Below, in pieces: positions 26,752-36,451 of a DNA stretch of 58,470 nt. The position numbers were made by a program, and so were the translations under genes. Location of the stretch: the NCBI GenBank assembly GCA_018385335.1, contig JAHAZN010000075.1:1-58470 (forward strand), written 5' to 3'. The stretch comes from Prevotella sp. GTDB taxonomy: Bacteria > Bacteroidota > Bacteroidia > Bacteroidales > Bacteroidaceae. How positions within the stretch are numbered: the stretch's first letter is position 1; every line of letters begins with the position of its first letter. The notes below the pieces were generated by a model. It had not been told where the DNA came from. It worked only from the letters and a program-made list of their open reading frames with translations, and did not search any database.

Positions 26752-28014
26752 ATGCTTGCATTAAGTCCACTCCTGGTGTTTGTCGCTCTCTACTTAGGCA
26801 CATCGTTGCTTGCTGGCGACTTCTATAAGATGCCCATCAGTGTGGCTTTTCTTGCAGCATCTGTCTATGCTGTGGCTATCAGTGGCGGCATGCCGTTCAA
26901 GCAGCGTGTCGCCACGTTCAGCCATGGTGCATCCACAGAGAATGTCATCCAAATGCTGTGGATCTTTGTTCTTGCTGGTGCCTTTGCTCACACTGCTCGA
27001 GAGACTGGATGTATCGATGCCACAGTGTCGCTTGCTCTCCAAATCTTACCTGAGCAAATGCTGATGGCTGGTCTGTTTCTCGGTGCTTGCTTTATCTCTC
27101 TTTCCATAGGCACGAGTGTGGGTACCATCGTGGCACTCACGCCCATTGCAACAGGTATCGCACAGTCAACAGAGACATCACTGCCCCTTCTTGTTGCCTT
27201 GGTAGTAGGTGGCTCCCTCTTTGGCGATAACCTCTCTTTCATCTCCGATACTACGATAGCGGCTACATCGACACAGGGATGCCGACAGAGCGATAAGTTC
27301 AAGGTCAACTCCTTCATTGTTGTTCCTTCTGCTCTTCTCACTCTATTGCTCTACACGTTCATGGGACATCAGCTCCACGCTCCACAAGAACTGGGAGAGG
27401 TGGACTATGTCAAGGTCTTGCCTTATCTCGTCGTATTGCTCACGGCTCTTATCGGCATCAACGTGTTAGCAGTACTTACTCTCGGTATTGTAGTGTGTGG
27501 AGTGATTGGCTTAGCTACCGGCAGTTTCGATGGCTATGGGTGGCTGCAGTCGATGAACACCGGCATTCTCAGCATGGGTGAACTCATCATCATCACCATG
27601 TTGGCATCAGGACTCTTAGAGGTGGTAGCCGCTGGAGGCGGCATCAAGTGGCTCATCGACAGAATGACACGTCATATCAACGGCAAACGGGGTGCAGAAC
27701 TGTGTATCGCTACCCTCGTAGGCTGCGTCAACCTTTGCACAGCCAACAACACTGTGGCTATCCTTACCGTTGGAGGAATAGCCAAGACGATAGGTGAATG
27801 CTTTGGCGTTGATGCACGCAAGTGTGCCAGTATCTTAGACACGATGTCATGCTGTGTACAGGGTACCATCCCTTATGGTGCGCAGATCCTCATGGCAGCC
27901 GGATTGGCCTCTATCAACCCTGTATCTATCCTGCCCTACCTTTATTATCCCCTAATCACGGGCGTGGCCACCATCATGGCTATCCTCGTGCGCTATCCTC
28001 GTCGCTATTCATAA
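26752..28014 (+). CDS. NhaC-family Na+/H+ antiporter-like membrane protein
   Basis: A 420-aa polytopic inner-membrane protein with about 11-12 hydrophobic segments and family-like conserved pieces: SIGTSVGTIVALTPIATGIA, GGSLFGDNLSFISDTTIAA and CVNLCTANNTVAILTVGGIAK. These place it in the NhaC / ion-transporter superfamily. It starts 7 bases after uxaA, so it is almost certainly co-transcribed with it. In that setting its real job might be ion-coupled uptake of a sugar acid rather than sodium export; this is inference. No sugar-acid permease of the MFS or TRAP type is seen nearby. Confidence 0.82.
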   Translation: MLALSPLLVFVALYLGTSLLAGDFYKMPISVAFLAASVYAVAISGGMPFKQRVATFSHGASTENVIQMLWIFVLAGAFAHTARETGCIDATVSLALQILPEQMLMAGLFLGACFISLSIGTSVGTIVALTPIATGIAQSTETSLPLLVALVVGGSLFGDNLSFISDTTIAATSTQGCRQSDKFKVNSFIVVPSALLTLLLYTFMGHQLHAPQELGEVDYVKVLPYLVVLLTALIGINVLAVLTLGIVVCGVIGLATGSFDGYGWLQSMNTGILSMGELIIITMLASGLLEVVAAGGGIKWLIDRMTRHINGKRGAELCIATLVGCVNLCTANNTVAILTVGGIAKTIGECFGVDARKCASILDTMSCCVQGTIPYGAQILMAAGLASINPVSILPYLYYPLITGVATIMAILVRYPRRYS

Positions 28015-28026
28015 ACAGCATAGCCC

Positions 28027-29151
28027 ATGACTCAACCCATCTCACCCTCTCTCTCCTCAGTAGAACATAATTTCTATTGTCTTCTGCTCGGAGGAACCTT
28101 TGGATGTCAGACTCCTCTACGTCCACTGTCGCAATGGAAATGGGAGCATCTTTGGCAGATGGCTTTGGTTCATGGTGTGGGGGGCCTTATCAACGATGGT
28201 ATGGCGACATATCACGGAGATTTTTTCCTACAAATCCCCCACCCCTTAAGCGAACAATGTCTGTCGATAACTAAGGCTACTGAGCGGAATAACGAGCAGA
28301 CAACAGCAACGCTCGCACGCCTCTTCAATCTCTTCAACAGTCATCGTCTGCGACCTATCCTTTTCAAGGGTCAGCAGTTTGCGTCCTATTATCCTCATCC
28401 ACTTCACCGCAACTGTGGCGACATCGATATCTTCTTCCCTTTCACCCCTCTGGCGGAGAAGGCCAACGAACTGGCAGCCTCGCTCACAAAGATGGGAACT
28501 AATAAAGAGAAGGATTGCATATATTATCAAATAGATGGAGTAAACATAGAGCACATCACAGGATTTAAGTGGTTCACCAACCCTATACTCAACAGGCAAC
28601 TGCAACAGATTGTTGACAAAGAGATAAGATGTTGCGACTCCAAATATACTGTTATCCAAGATGTGAAAGTGGAGTGCTTCCCTACTACACTAAATCTGCT
28701 TCTACAGCTGGCACGCATAAGCCACTATATCCTCAACGAAGGTATCAGTATCAAGCAGTTGCTTGACTTAGCTCTCTTTCTACGTGAGGAGGGGGAACAT
28801 GTGGAGGTACTCAAACTCCAGGGCTGGCTGAAGCGCTTACACATGAGGACCATGGCGTCGGTGATAGGTGAGCTCCTCGTCCAGCTTTTTCATTTTCAAC
28901 CCAACGAACTTCCTTTTGTCAGTCGTTGGCATATCAACATCGACAGGATAAAGAAGGAAATATTCATGAAGCGTGACATGAGTGAATGGTACTTTACTCA
29001 AGGAAAGGATATCTTTGTCAAAACAAGCAACAGCAATGCGATGCTCTTTCAGATGCGCCATGTAGTCAACTATTTCCGCTTCTATCCCTATGAGATGTTC
29101 ACCAATTTCTTTGCCTCCTTTGCTCATGGACTCTCTCATATAGAAGAGTAA
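28027..29151 (+). CDS. Uncharacterised nucleotidyltransferase-like protein (NTP_transf_5 type)
   Basis: A 374-aa cytoplasmic protein. The segment LRPILFKGQQFASYYP ... LHRNCGDIDIFFPF holds a GD-x-D motif (GDIDIF) typical of nucleotidyltransferase-fold proteins of the uncharacterised NTP_transf_5 group; the rest is helical with no further motif. Related proteins occur in capsule, polysaccharide and peptide-modification clusters, and their substrates are unknown. The gene starts 12 bases after the NhaC-like gene and closes the lacI-uxaA run, though a role in uronate metabolism is not evident. No terminator is obvious before the convergent phosphoglucomutase gene. Confidence 0.7.
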   Translation: MTQPISPSLSSVEHNFYCLLLGGTFGCQTPLRPLSQWKWEHLWQMALVHGVGGLINDGMATYHGDFFLQIPHPLSEQCLSITKATERNNEQTTATLARLFNLFNSHRLRPILFKGQQFASYYPHPLHRNCGDIDIFFPFTPLAEKANELAASLTKMGTNKEKDCIYYQIDGVNIEHITGFKWFTNPILNRQLQQIVDKEIRCCDSKYTVIQDVKVECFPTTLNLLLQLARISHYILNEGISIKQLLDLALFLREEGEHVEVLKLQGWLKRLHMRTMASVIGELLVQLFHFQPNELPFVSRWHINIDRIKKEIFMKRDMSEWYFTQGKDIFVKTSNSNAMLFQMRHVVNYFRFYPYEMFTNFFASFAHGLSHIEE

Positions 29152-29237
29152 AAAGAAGCGTGGAGCACTACCCTTTATCCATCAATCAGACTTCCAAAGT
29201 TCAGCGCCCCACGGCTTTCGAGATAATATAGAGTTAG

Positions 29238-30986
29238 TTAGATGTTCAGCGACTTTTTGATAGCCTCTACTTTCGCATCAGCCTTCTTCATGCAGTCCTC
29301 ATATTGCTGTGCCGACGTCATGTCGTTATCCTTGATTTCGATATAGAACTTTATCTTGGGCTCTGTTCCTGAAGGACGCACGCTTATCTTTGTCTCATCC
29401 TCACAGAACCACTGTAGCACATTGCTTGTCGTAGGCATGTCGATAGGTTGCTTTGAACCATCTGCTTGGGTGAGTTCGAGCGTCTGATAGTCCTTGCATA
29501 CAACAACTTTACTTCCACCAATCTCCTGAGGAGGATTATTTCTGAAGTTGGTCATCATCTGCTTTATCTCGTCAGCACCGCTCTTACCTGGTTTCACCAC
29601 GTTGATAGTAGTCTCACGTGAGAATCCATACTCCATATATACATCCATGAGCAGATCATAGAGTGTCTTGCCCTGATCCTTAGCATAAGCACAAATCTCA
29701 GCAAGCAGTGAGCAGGCTGACACAGCATCCTTATCTCTTACGAAATCCTGTGCCAAGAATCCGTAGCTCTCTTCACCACCACCGATATATTGCTGTTTGC
29801 CTTCAGAGATAGCAATCTCTCGTGCTATCCACTTGAATCCTGTATAGCAGTCGCGCATCTCAATCTGCTGTTTGTCTGCAATCTTCTTGATGACTTCAGT
29901 GGTCACGATAGTCTTCACGATAAAGTCACCCTTCTGCATCTTGTTCATCGCCTTTCTGTTGGTGATGATATAATAGAGGAAGAGCAGACAGGTCTGGTTA
30001 CCGTTGATGAGAATCCACTCGCCCTTATCATTCTTGCATGCCATACCTACGCGGTCAGCATCAGGGTCGCTGGCCATGACGATATCTGCATCCATGGCCT
30101 TAGCATCACGGAGTGCGAGTGTCAGCGCCTCACCATTCTCGGGGTTAGGTGACACCACTGTGGGGAAGTCACCGCTCTTAAGCATCTGTTCTTCCACACA
30201 GTGAACATTCTCAAATCCCCAGAATTTCAAAGAACGTGGAATCATTGTCATACCTGTTCCATGCAATGGTGTATAGACAATCTTCAAGTTCTTCTGACGC
30301 TCTATGACAGCTGGGTCGATACATATCTCTTTGATTTTCTCAAGATAAACACGGTCCACCTCTTCTCCTATGATTTCGATGAGTGCAGGATTTCCTGCGA
30401 ACTTCACATCATCAATGCTCACCTTGTTCACCTCATCAATGATTCCAGTATCGTGTGGAGCAAGCACCTGTGCACCATCTTCCCAGTAAGCCTTGTAACC
30501 ATTGTATTCTCTTGGATTATGACTTGCTGTGACGTTCACACCTGCCTGACATCCGAGGTGACGAATAGCAAATGAGCACTCGGGAGTGGGTCGCATATCG
30601 TCAAAGAGATAAGCTTTGATGCCGTTGGCGGAGAAGATGTTAGCCACTGTTTCTGCATAGAGTCTGCTGTTGTTTCTGCAGTCATGACATACCACCACAG
30701 ATATCTCACTGCGCTGCGCGAAATTCTTTTTCAGATAGTTGGCAAATCCTTGCGTAGCCATTCCTACGGTATATACGTTCATACGGTTCGAACCGGCACC
30801 CATAATACCGCGAAGTCCACCTGTTCCAAACTCCAGATCTTTATAGAAGCACTCTATCAGTTCGGTCTTATCCTCATTGTCGAGCATTTCTTTCACGGCT
30901 TTGCGTGTTTCCTCGTCAAAGGCGGGTGAGAGCCACTGCTGTGCTTTGGCTTCGCATGATGCAATCAGTTGTGCGTTATTTTCCAT
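29238..30986 (-). CDS. Phosphoglucomutase/phosphomannomutase
   Basis: Interconverts hexose 1- and 6-phosphates, linking glycolysis to sugar-nucleotide and storage polysaccharide synthesis. The 582-aa alpha-D-phosphohexomutase has the phosphoserine loop TASHNPREYNGYK (Ser155), the metal-binding loop DPDADRVG, the sugar-binding GGEESYGF and the phosphate-binding SVRPSGTEPKIKFY. The length and the insert-rich middle match the longer PgcA/PGM2-like subgroup, which works mainly on glucose phosphates. It is transcribed alone; a -7 box (TAACTTTG) lies at 31048-31055. Confidence 0.93.
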   Translation of the reverse strand: MENNAQLIASCEAKAQQWLSPAFDEETRKAVKEMLDNEDKTELIECFYKDLEFGTGGLRGIMGAGSNRMNVYTVGMATQGFANYLKKNFAQRSEISVVVCHDCRNNSRLYAETVANIFSANGIKAYLFDDMRPTPECSFAIRHLGCQAGVNVTASHNPREYNGYKAYWEDGAQVLAPHDTGIIDEVNKVSIDDVKFAGNPALIEIIGEEVDRVYLEKIKEICIDPAVIERQKNLKIVYTPLHGTGMTMIPRSLKFWGFENVHCVEEQMLKSGDFPTVVSPNPENGEALTLALRDAKAMDADIVMASDPDADRVGMACKNDKGEWILINGNQTCLLFLYYIITNRKAMNKMQKGDFIVKTIVTTEVIKKIADKQQIEMRDCYTGFKWIAREIAISEGKQQYIGGGEESYGFLAQDFVRDKDAVSACSLLAEICAYAKDQGKTLYDLLMDVYMEYGFSRETTINVVKPGKSGADEIKQMMTNFRNNPPQEIGGSKVVVCKDYQTLELTQADGSKQPIDMPTTSNVLQWFCEDETKISVRPSGTEPKIKFYIEIKDNDMTSAQQYEDCMKKADAKVEAIKKSLNI

Positions 30987-31047
30987 TGTTTTATAAGTGT
31001 TTTGATGTGAATAGATTTCTTAGTCAACCTCTCCTCTCATCTTTTCG

Positions 31048-31055
31048 CAAAGTTA
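31048..31055 (-). promoter_or_regulatory. Putative -7 box for phosphoglucomutase gene (TAACTTTG)
   Basis: Minus strand TAACTTTG fits the TAnnTTTG consensus, 61 bases upstream of the start codon. The -33 element is not well conserved. Confidence 0.45.
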
Positions 31056-31090
31056 ACGAAAAAGGGGATTAGTTCATTCTCTACTGTCAC

Positions 31091-32296
31091 TTATTTAATT
31101 TTTTTTAATAGGTTATCAATCTCATCAAACTTCGTTCCCATATTGAGATTGAAATAGATGCGATAGAGTGCAGTAGCCCACCCTTGTTGGTCATCGGGTT
31201 TGAGCTGTCTATAGGTTTCAAAACATGGCATAGCCTTCAGGTAGAGTTGTTTAATCTTTACCTTTTGCTGTTCGCTGTTGTTTGTCTGTTCCAATTTAAG
31301 TGCTTTGTTAAGCAGTGCTGTCCCTTTGTTATAATAGGCGGCAGCGATGGTATCACTAAGTGAGATGAGTTGCTCTGATGTCTTGATACACTCATCATTA
31401 TTTCCCATGTTAAGCAACAGTGTTGACTTGGCATAAAGGAAAAGTGGGTTATTACTATCCACCTTGAGTGCTTCGTTGGCCAGGACAAGTGCACTGTCTG
31501 CCTGTTGGTGCTGGGTATAGTAATCTACTATTCGAGGGAAGAAGAAACTGTGTTTTGGATAGTTGTTGAAGCCTTTTATCAGCGTCTCCTTATAAGGAAT
31601 TTCATCCTCCTTCATCTTATACGCTTCTGCCACATACTGCAGGGTGTAAGAAAGTTTCGAAGTATCCTTTTCTGCCTCATTGGCAAATTTCAGTGTTTTG
31701 TCTGCATCCATCATCTTGTATCCACAGAATGTCGCCCAATAGGCGGCCTGCTGCTCTCTCTGTTTATCCTTCTCTTTGTCAGCGTCCTTGCTGAAGAGGG
31801 GTGCATCCAAACATGTTAGATAAAGATTAAAGAAATCATAGGCAGCGGCATAGTTGGCAGTCTTAACAAAATAGGTACCACCAAAAAAGAGATTAGGCCG
31901 GTAGTTGAGCAGTTCGGCAGCATGTTTTTTTCTATATTTTGGTGCCTTCCCATGCTCCTTGTTGGTCTGAGCGTCGATGCTGTCGAAGGTCATAAGATGA
32001 TCAAACATCTCCTTAGTGACATTAAACAATGCCGCCGTATCATATTTCTGTTTAAGATAGAGTTTCTCGTTTCCTTCGTCATATCTCTTCTGCATGAGTC
32101 GATAGACGGTTGTCCAGAGTTTGTCATTCTGTCGGTGCTCAGAATTATTGAGCAACTGTTGCAACGATTTCTGCACTTTCTCCACATCTCTACCTGTCTT
32201 CAGTGCACTTTTCGCCTGTGCCAATTCTGCCTTCTGTGCATTGACAGTGAGGGGTGCAACGAGAAAGAGGGCAATAATAAACTTCAATCTTTTCAT
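31091..32296 (-). CDS. Exported TPR protein, second gene downstream of gyrA
   Basis: A 401-aa protein with a signal peptide (MKRLKFIIALFLVAPLTVNA, cut before QKAE). The C-terminal half is built from TPR-like helical pairs (NNPLFLYAKSTLLLNMGNNDE, IAAAYYNKGTALLNKALK, GWATALYRIYFNLN). It resembles the neighbouring 386-aa protein in overall plan: an N-terminal helical region with a Y/K-rich AAELLNYRPNLFFGG segment, then TPRs. It is probably a tandem-duplicated paralogue. Function unknown, presumably a periplasmic or outer-membrane-associated scaffold. It is separated from the upstream TPR gene by 153 bases that hold a long structured inverted repeat. Confidence 0.75.
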   Translation of the reverse strand: MKRLKFIIALFLVAPLTVNAQKAELAQAKSALKTGRDVEKVQKSLQQLLNNSEHRQNDKLWTTVYRLMQKRYDEGNEKLYLKQKYDTAALFNVTKEMFDHLMTFDSIDAQTNKEHGKAPKYRKKHAAELLNYRPNLFFGGTYFVKTANYAAAYDFFNLYLTCLDAPLFSKDADKEKDKQREQQAAYWATFCGYKMMDADKTLKFANEAEKDTSKLSYTLQYVAEAYKMKEDEIPYKETLIKGFNNYPKHSFFFPRIVDYYTQHQQADSALVLANEALKVDSNNPLFLYAKSTLLLNMGNNDECIKTSEQLISLSDTIAAAYYNKGTALLNKALKLEQTNNSEQQKVKIKQLYLKAMPCFETYRQLKPDDQQGWATALYRIYFNLNMGTKFDEIDNLLKKIK

Positions 32297-32347
32297 CCTT
32301 ATCTTATTTATGTCAATACCTAAGTGTCTTCGCCCATGTGCTTTAAT

Positions 32348-32431
32348 AAACGCTCTTGCCCCTTGCCTTTCCCGTCGAGCTTAGAGTCTTGACGACCTCT
32401 ATTCGATGGGAAAAGAAAGGAGCAAGCGTTT
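32348..32431 (-). repeat. Long imperfect inverted repeat with nested hairpin between the two TPR genes
   Basis: Arms of about 30 bases (32348-32378 and 32403-32431) pair imperfectly: AAACGCTTGCTCC... on one side and ...GGGGCAAGAGCGTTT on the other. The 24-base interior folds again (TAGAGGTC / GACTCTA). On the minus strand the outer stem is followed by a T-rich stretch (GTTTTATT). It could be an intrinsic terminator, a processing site that sets the ratio of the two TPR proteins, or a mobile palindrome. Confidence 0.7.
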
Positions 32432-32449
32432 TAATTTCTCTATGTAGGC

Positions 32450-33610
32450 TTATTGAAGTGCTTCCATAGCCTCATAGTTGGCGGTATCGCCAAGAGCATA
32501 GTAAACACGTCCGAGCGCATAGGCCCAGTTCACTTTTTCGCGGTCCGGGTCGAGTTCTTTTGCTTTTTCGAGATATTGTTTGGCCTCATTGAGTACAGCC
32601 TTCACCTTCTCTAAGTTTGCCTTGGTGATGGTACCAGTCTTCTTGTCAGAGAGCTGATCATTGAGATTAACGGCCTTTGAGTTGAGGCACACACCGATAT
32701 TAAACACAACCTGCACGAAGTTGGGATCAATCTCCATTGCCTTCTTATACGACTCGATAGCTTCGTCATATTTCTCAGCGTTCATCTCTATCACACCCTT
32801 GTTAGCCCATACCATTTTATTAGTGGGGTCAAGGGCAATCTCCTCCTCAAGCCATGCAGACTTAAGATCCTGATGGTCATCATAGTAAGCATTGAGCAGG
32901 TTGAAATAGCGCTGGTTGGCGATGTTGGCCTTGTGCAGTTCCTTAATTTCGTTGATGAAAGCAGCACTGTCTTCAGCAGTCTTACATCTGTCTTTCTTAG
33001 CGAAAAGGATAATTTCGTCAGCATTGCTTACACTTGCGCTGTCGGTGTCAAATTTCTTACTTGTCTCAGCATATTTGATAGCCTCATCATAGTTCTTGTT
33101 CTGCGAATACTCGAGAAAGGCAGCGATATAGGCAATCTGTCCGATATAAGGATCCTGTTTCACCAAATCAGTACCTTCAAAGATAGAGTGGCCGAAAGAG
33201 TTGATATACACCTGATATCCTTTCAGAGCGTTGGTATAATCGCCTACTCCTCTAAAATACTCTCCACCCTGGATGGCTGAGATACGCAAATTGGCAGCGG
33301 TGGGAGCGTTGGAAGAACGATATTTCAGTTTCACCTTCCCCTTTTCGTTGGGCTGTGCATCAAAGGCATCACATTTCATCATTGCATCGAGAGCAGCAAA
33401 TGCTTCGGTGTACATCTTTACAGTGTCCACAGGCAGGTTCTTCTTCTCCGTAACATTCTGTGTAAGCACATTCTGCTCGTTTTGGAAAGCTTCATAATGT
33501 GCTTTGGCCTCGTTATTGAGTAATTCGGCCTGTTCCTTAGCTGTCTGAGCAAAGGCTGATGAAGTCATGGTAGCCATGGCCATCATCATCATAAATCTTT
33601 TTGTTCTCAT
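32450..33610 (-). CDS. Exported TPR protein directly downstream of gyrA
   Basis: A 386-aa protein with a signal peptide (MRTKRFMMMMAMATMTSSAFA, cut before QTAK). After a helical N-terminal domain, TPR units are clear in the C-terminal half: MVWANKGVIEMNAEKYDEAI followed by ESYKKAMEIDPNFVQVV, then AKQYLEKAKELDPDREKVN and YALGRVYYALGDT. It sits 19 bases after gyrA in the same direction and is probably co-transcribed with it. A TPR gene behind gyrA is a familiar arrangement in Bacteroidales, but the reason for it is not known to me. No catalytic motif is visible. Confidence 0.8.
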   Translation of the reverse strand: MRTKRFMMMMAMATMTSSAFAQTAKEQAELLNNEAKAHYEAFQNEQNVLTQNVTEKKNLPVDTVKMYTEAFAALDAMMKCDAFDAQPNEKGKVKLKYRSSNAPTAANLRISAIQGGEYFRGVGDYTNALKGYQVYINSFGHSIFEGTDLVKQDPYIGQIAYIAAFLEYSQNKNYDEAIKYAETSKKFDTDSASVSNADEIILFAKKDRCKTAEDSAAFINEIKELHKANIANQRYFNLLNAYYDDHQDLKSAWLEEEIALDPTNKMVWANKGVIEMNAEKYDEAIESYKKAMEIDPNFVQVVFNIGVCLNSKAVNLNDQLSDKKTGTITKANLEKVKAVLNEAKQYLEKAKELDPDREKVNWAYALGRVYYALGDTANYEAMEALQ

Positions 33611-33629
33611 ATTTAGTAGGTTTTAAAGA

Positions 33630-36170
33630 TTATTCATTTGTTATTTCTGTCACATCAGCAGGTACATCTGCATTAGTGTCAGCGCTGTTCTCTTCATTCA
33701 TGTCCTCATCTTCATCAGTAGCAGTCATTACCTTGCAGACACTGGCAATGGTATCGTTTTTCTTAGTGAGGTTAATGAGTCTCACACCTTGTGTGGCTCG
33801 TCCCATCACACGCACTTCCTCCACTTTGAGTCGGATAAGAATACCGCTCTTGTTGATGATCATCAGGTCGTTTTCGTCGGTCACCACCTTGATAGCCACC
33901 AGACGTCCAGTCTTTTCTGTGATGTTAAGTGTCTTCACACCCTTAGCTCCACGTGCGGTCTTGCGATAGTCTTCAATCATACTTCGCTTACCATAGCCGT
34001 TTTCGCTCACCACCATGATGGTTTCCGTTGCGGGATCGTTGACACATACCATGCCAACCACTTCATCATCATCACCGTCAAGTCTCATACCTATCACACC
34101 TGTTGACACGCGTCCCATGGTTCTCACCTCTCGCTCATTGAATCTGATGGCTCGTCCGTTTCTATTGGCCATCAAGATCTCATTCTCGCCATTGGTGAGT
34201 CTTACACCAATCACCTGATCACCCTCTTGGATATTGATGGCAATCACTCCATTGGCACGAGGTCTGCTATAGGCTTCGAGACTTGTCTTCTTGATAATAC
34301 CCTTCTTGGTTGCAAAGAGCACGTTGTGTGACTTAACAAACTCCTCGTCACCAAAGTTCTTTATTCTCAATACAGCATTGATAGCGTCATCAGCCTCGAT
34401 ATTGAGAAGGTTTTGTATGGCTCTTCCCTTGGCATTCTTAGCTCCTTCAGGAATCTCATAACACTTCAACCAGTAGCAACGACCCTTCTGTGTGAAGAAG
34501 AGCAGGGTGTTGTGCATCGTAGCTGGATAGATATACTCGGTGAAGTCTTCGTCGCGCGTATGTGCGCCCTTGCTTCCCACGCCACCCCTACTCTGCTCTC
34601 TAAACTCGCTGAGTGCGGTGCGTTTCACATATCCGAGATGACTGATAGTGATGACTACGGGATCGTCTGGATAGAAATCTTCTGCATTAAACTCCTCGCT
34701 TGAGTATTTTATTTCAGTACGACGCTCATCGCCATATTTCTCTTTCACCTCAAGCAACTCATCTTTCATCACCTTCTTACAGAGTTCGGGGTCATCGAGA
34801 ATCTGCTGCAGATACTTGATGGTGTTCATCAGTTCCTCATATTCAGCTCTCAACTGTTCCATCTGCAGACCGGTGAGCTGACGGAGTCGCATGTCAACGA
34901 TAGCCCTTGCCTGCACCTCATCGAAGTCGAAGCGTCTCATCAGTGCCTCAATAGCCTCCTGTGGAGTCTTGGAATCACGAATAAGATGCACTACCTCATC
35001 GATATTGTCGCAAGCCACGATAAGTGCTTCAAGGATATGTGCTCTATCCTGAGCCTTCTTAAGGTCAAACTTAGTACGTCTGATGGTCACCTCGTGTCTG
35101 TGGTCAACGAAATGTCTCACACAGTCCTTGAGCGTAAGCAGTTTTGGTCTTCCGTGTACCAGTGCGATGCAGTTGACAGAGAAAGAACTCTGCAGCGCTG
35201 TCATCTTAAAGAGTTTATTGAGTATCACGTTGGCGTTAGCATCACGTCTTACATCCACCACGATACGCATACCCTGTCGGCCCGACTCATCATTGACATT
35301 GGTGATACCCTCAATCTTCTTCTCGGTAGCAAGCTCAGCGATATATTTCACGAGCTCAGCCTTGTTCACACCGTAAGGTATCTCGGTCACGACAATCTTA
35401 TCGTGCGTATCGCCCGTCTCTATCTCAGCCTTAGCCCTCATCACTATTCTACCTCTACCTGTCTCATAGGCATCTTTCACACCTTGAATACCATAGATAA
35501 AGGCTCCTGTGGGGAAGTCGGGAGCTTTGATCCATTCCATCAGTCCATCGGTATCGATATCAGGGTTATCGATATAAGCACAGCAACCATCAATCACCTC
35601 ACCAAGGTTGTGTGTGGGTATATTGGTAGCCATACCTACAGCAATACCGTTTCCGCCATTAACAAGCAAGTTAGGTATCTTCGTAGGCATCACGGTAGGC
35701 TCCTGGAGAGAGTCGTCAAAGTTGGGTGCCATATCTACGGTATCCTTCTCCAAGTCATCCATGATATGCTCTCCCATCTTAGCCAGTCGGCACTCGGTAT
35801 AACGCATAGCAGCTGGCGAGTCGCCGTCCACAGAGCCGAAGTTACCCTGACCATCAACAAGCGTGTAGCGCATCGCCCACTCTTGAGCCATTCTCACCAA
35901 GGCGCCATAAACAGAACTGTCACCATGGGGGTGATACTTACCGAGCACTTCACCAACAACGCGTGCACATTTCTTGTAAGGGTTGCTGCTGGTGTTTCCG
36001 ATGCCGAGCATTCCATAAAGGATGCGTCGGTGTACGGGTTTAAAGCCGTCTCGCACATCAGGGAGTGCACGGGCTACTATCACCGACATCGAGTAGTCGA
36101 TATACGACGACTTCATCTCTTCTTCGATGTTGATTTTGATGATTCTGTCTTGATCTAATGTTTGGTCCAT
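33630..36170 (-). CDS. gyrA: DNA gyrase subunit A
   Basis: Breakage-reunion subunit of gyrase, which introduces negative supercoils with GyrB. The 846-aa protein is full length. The winged-helix/tower region has [20 protein letters not shown] (quinolone-pocket helix) and the catalytic tyrosine Tyr124 in [10 protein letters not shown]. The C-terminal beta-pinwheel has a GyrA box in [12 protein letters not shown] and ends in an acidic tail. The residue matching E. coli Ser83 is Ser85; that matching Asp87 is Gly89, probably native to the lineage. Two exported TPR genes follow in the same direction. A -7 box lies at 36282-36289. Confidence 0.97.
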   Translation of the reverse strand: MDQTLDQDRIIKINIEEEMKSSYIDYSMSVIVARALPDVRDGFKPVHRRILYGMLGIGNTSSNPYKKCARVVGEVLGKYHPHGDSSVYGALVRMAQEWAMRYTLVDGQGNFGSVDGDSPAAMRYTECRLAKMGEHIMDDLEKDTVDMAPNFDDSLQEPTVMPTKIPNLLVNGGNGIAVGMATNIPTHNLGEVIDGCCAYIDNPDIDTDGLMEWIKAPDFPTGAFIYGIQGVKDAYETGRGRIVMRAKAEIETGDTHDKIVVTEIPYGVNKAELVKYIAELATEKKIEGITNVNDESGRQGMRIVVDVRRDANANVILNKLFKMTALQSSFSVNCIALVHGRPKLLTLKDCVRHFVDHRHEVTIRRTKFDLKKAQDRAHILEALIVACDNIDEVVHLIRDSKTPQEAIEALMRRFDFDEVQARAIVDMRLRQLTGLQMEQLRAEYEELMNTIKYLQQILDDPELCKKVMKDELLEVKEKYGDERRTEIKYSSEEFNAEDFYPDDPVVITISHLGYVKRTALSEFREQSRGGVGSKGAHTRDEDFTEYIYPATMHNTLLFFTQKGRCYWLKCYEIPEGAKNAKGRAIQNLLNIEADDAINAVLRIKNFGDEEFVKSHNVLFATKKGIIKKTSLEAYSRPRANGVIAINIQEGDQVIGVRLTNGENEILMANRNGRAIRFNEREVRTMGRVSTGVIGMRLDGDDDEVVGMVCVNDPATETIMVVSENGYGKRSMIEDYRKTARGAKGVKTLNITEKTGRLVAIKVVTDENDLMIINKSGILIRLKVEEVRVMGRATQGVRLINLTKKNDTIASVCKVMTATDEDEDMNEENSADTNADVPADVTEITNE

Positions 36171-36281
36171 TTAAAAAAACTGATAATTATTAACTACTCT
36201 TCATCAAAGCATCCGGAGCGTCAAACTCCTTTTAAGGCCATTTTTGAGCCCGCTGACGCGTTTTCCTGCTTTTTAACCCTG

Positions 36282-36289
36282 CAAAGATA
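36282..36289 (-). promoter_or_regulatory. Putative -7 box for gyrA (TATCTTTG)
   Basis: Minus strand TATCTTTG matches TAnnTTTG exactly; a TTTCG lies near the -33 position, so the upstream element is weak. The gyrA start is about 112 bases downstream, leaving a long untranslated leader. Confidence 0.5.
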
Positions 36290-36363
36290 ACCATTTTTTT
36301 TCTCCCACGAAACTATTTCCCTTTTTCTTTTTCCTCCCCGACGGAAAATAACATTCCAAAAAG

Positions 36364-36446
36364 AAATCCTCCTCAGCATCTTTTCGATACCAAGGAGGAA
36401 ATAAGACATCCGTGCCTTCCGTGTGTTCCGTGGAAAAACTATCCGT
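36364..36446. repeat. Intergenic hairpin and CCGTG-rich short direct repeats
   Basis: A hairpin (AAATCCTCCT ... AAGGAGGAAAT, 36364-36401) is followed by repeated units: CCGTGCCTTCCGTGTG, TTCCGTGG and, after a gap, ATCCGTGTGTTC. Such CCGTGTGTTCCGTGG phrases recur between genes in Bacteroidales as far as I recall. No gene fits here; a 62-codon frame (36221-36409) has no support. Confidence 0.5.
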
Positions 36447-36451
36447 GTGTT

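Noticed and set aside
35889..35940. Gly at the GyrA position matching E. coli Asp87, a quinolone-resistance site
   Set aside because: The surrounding [12 protein letters not shown] appears to be the ordinary sequence in this lineage, and Ser85 (Ser83 equivalent) is unchanged, so I do not call resistance.
34986..36158. 390-codon open frame opposite gyrA
   Set aside because: Complete overlap with intact gyrA; shadow frame.
36221..36409. 62-codon frame between gyrA and the lipoprotein
   Set aside because: Basic, low-information product, no start context, overlaps the gyrA promoter and a hairpin.
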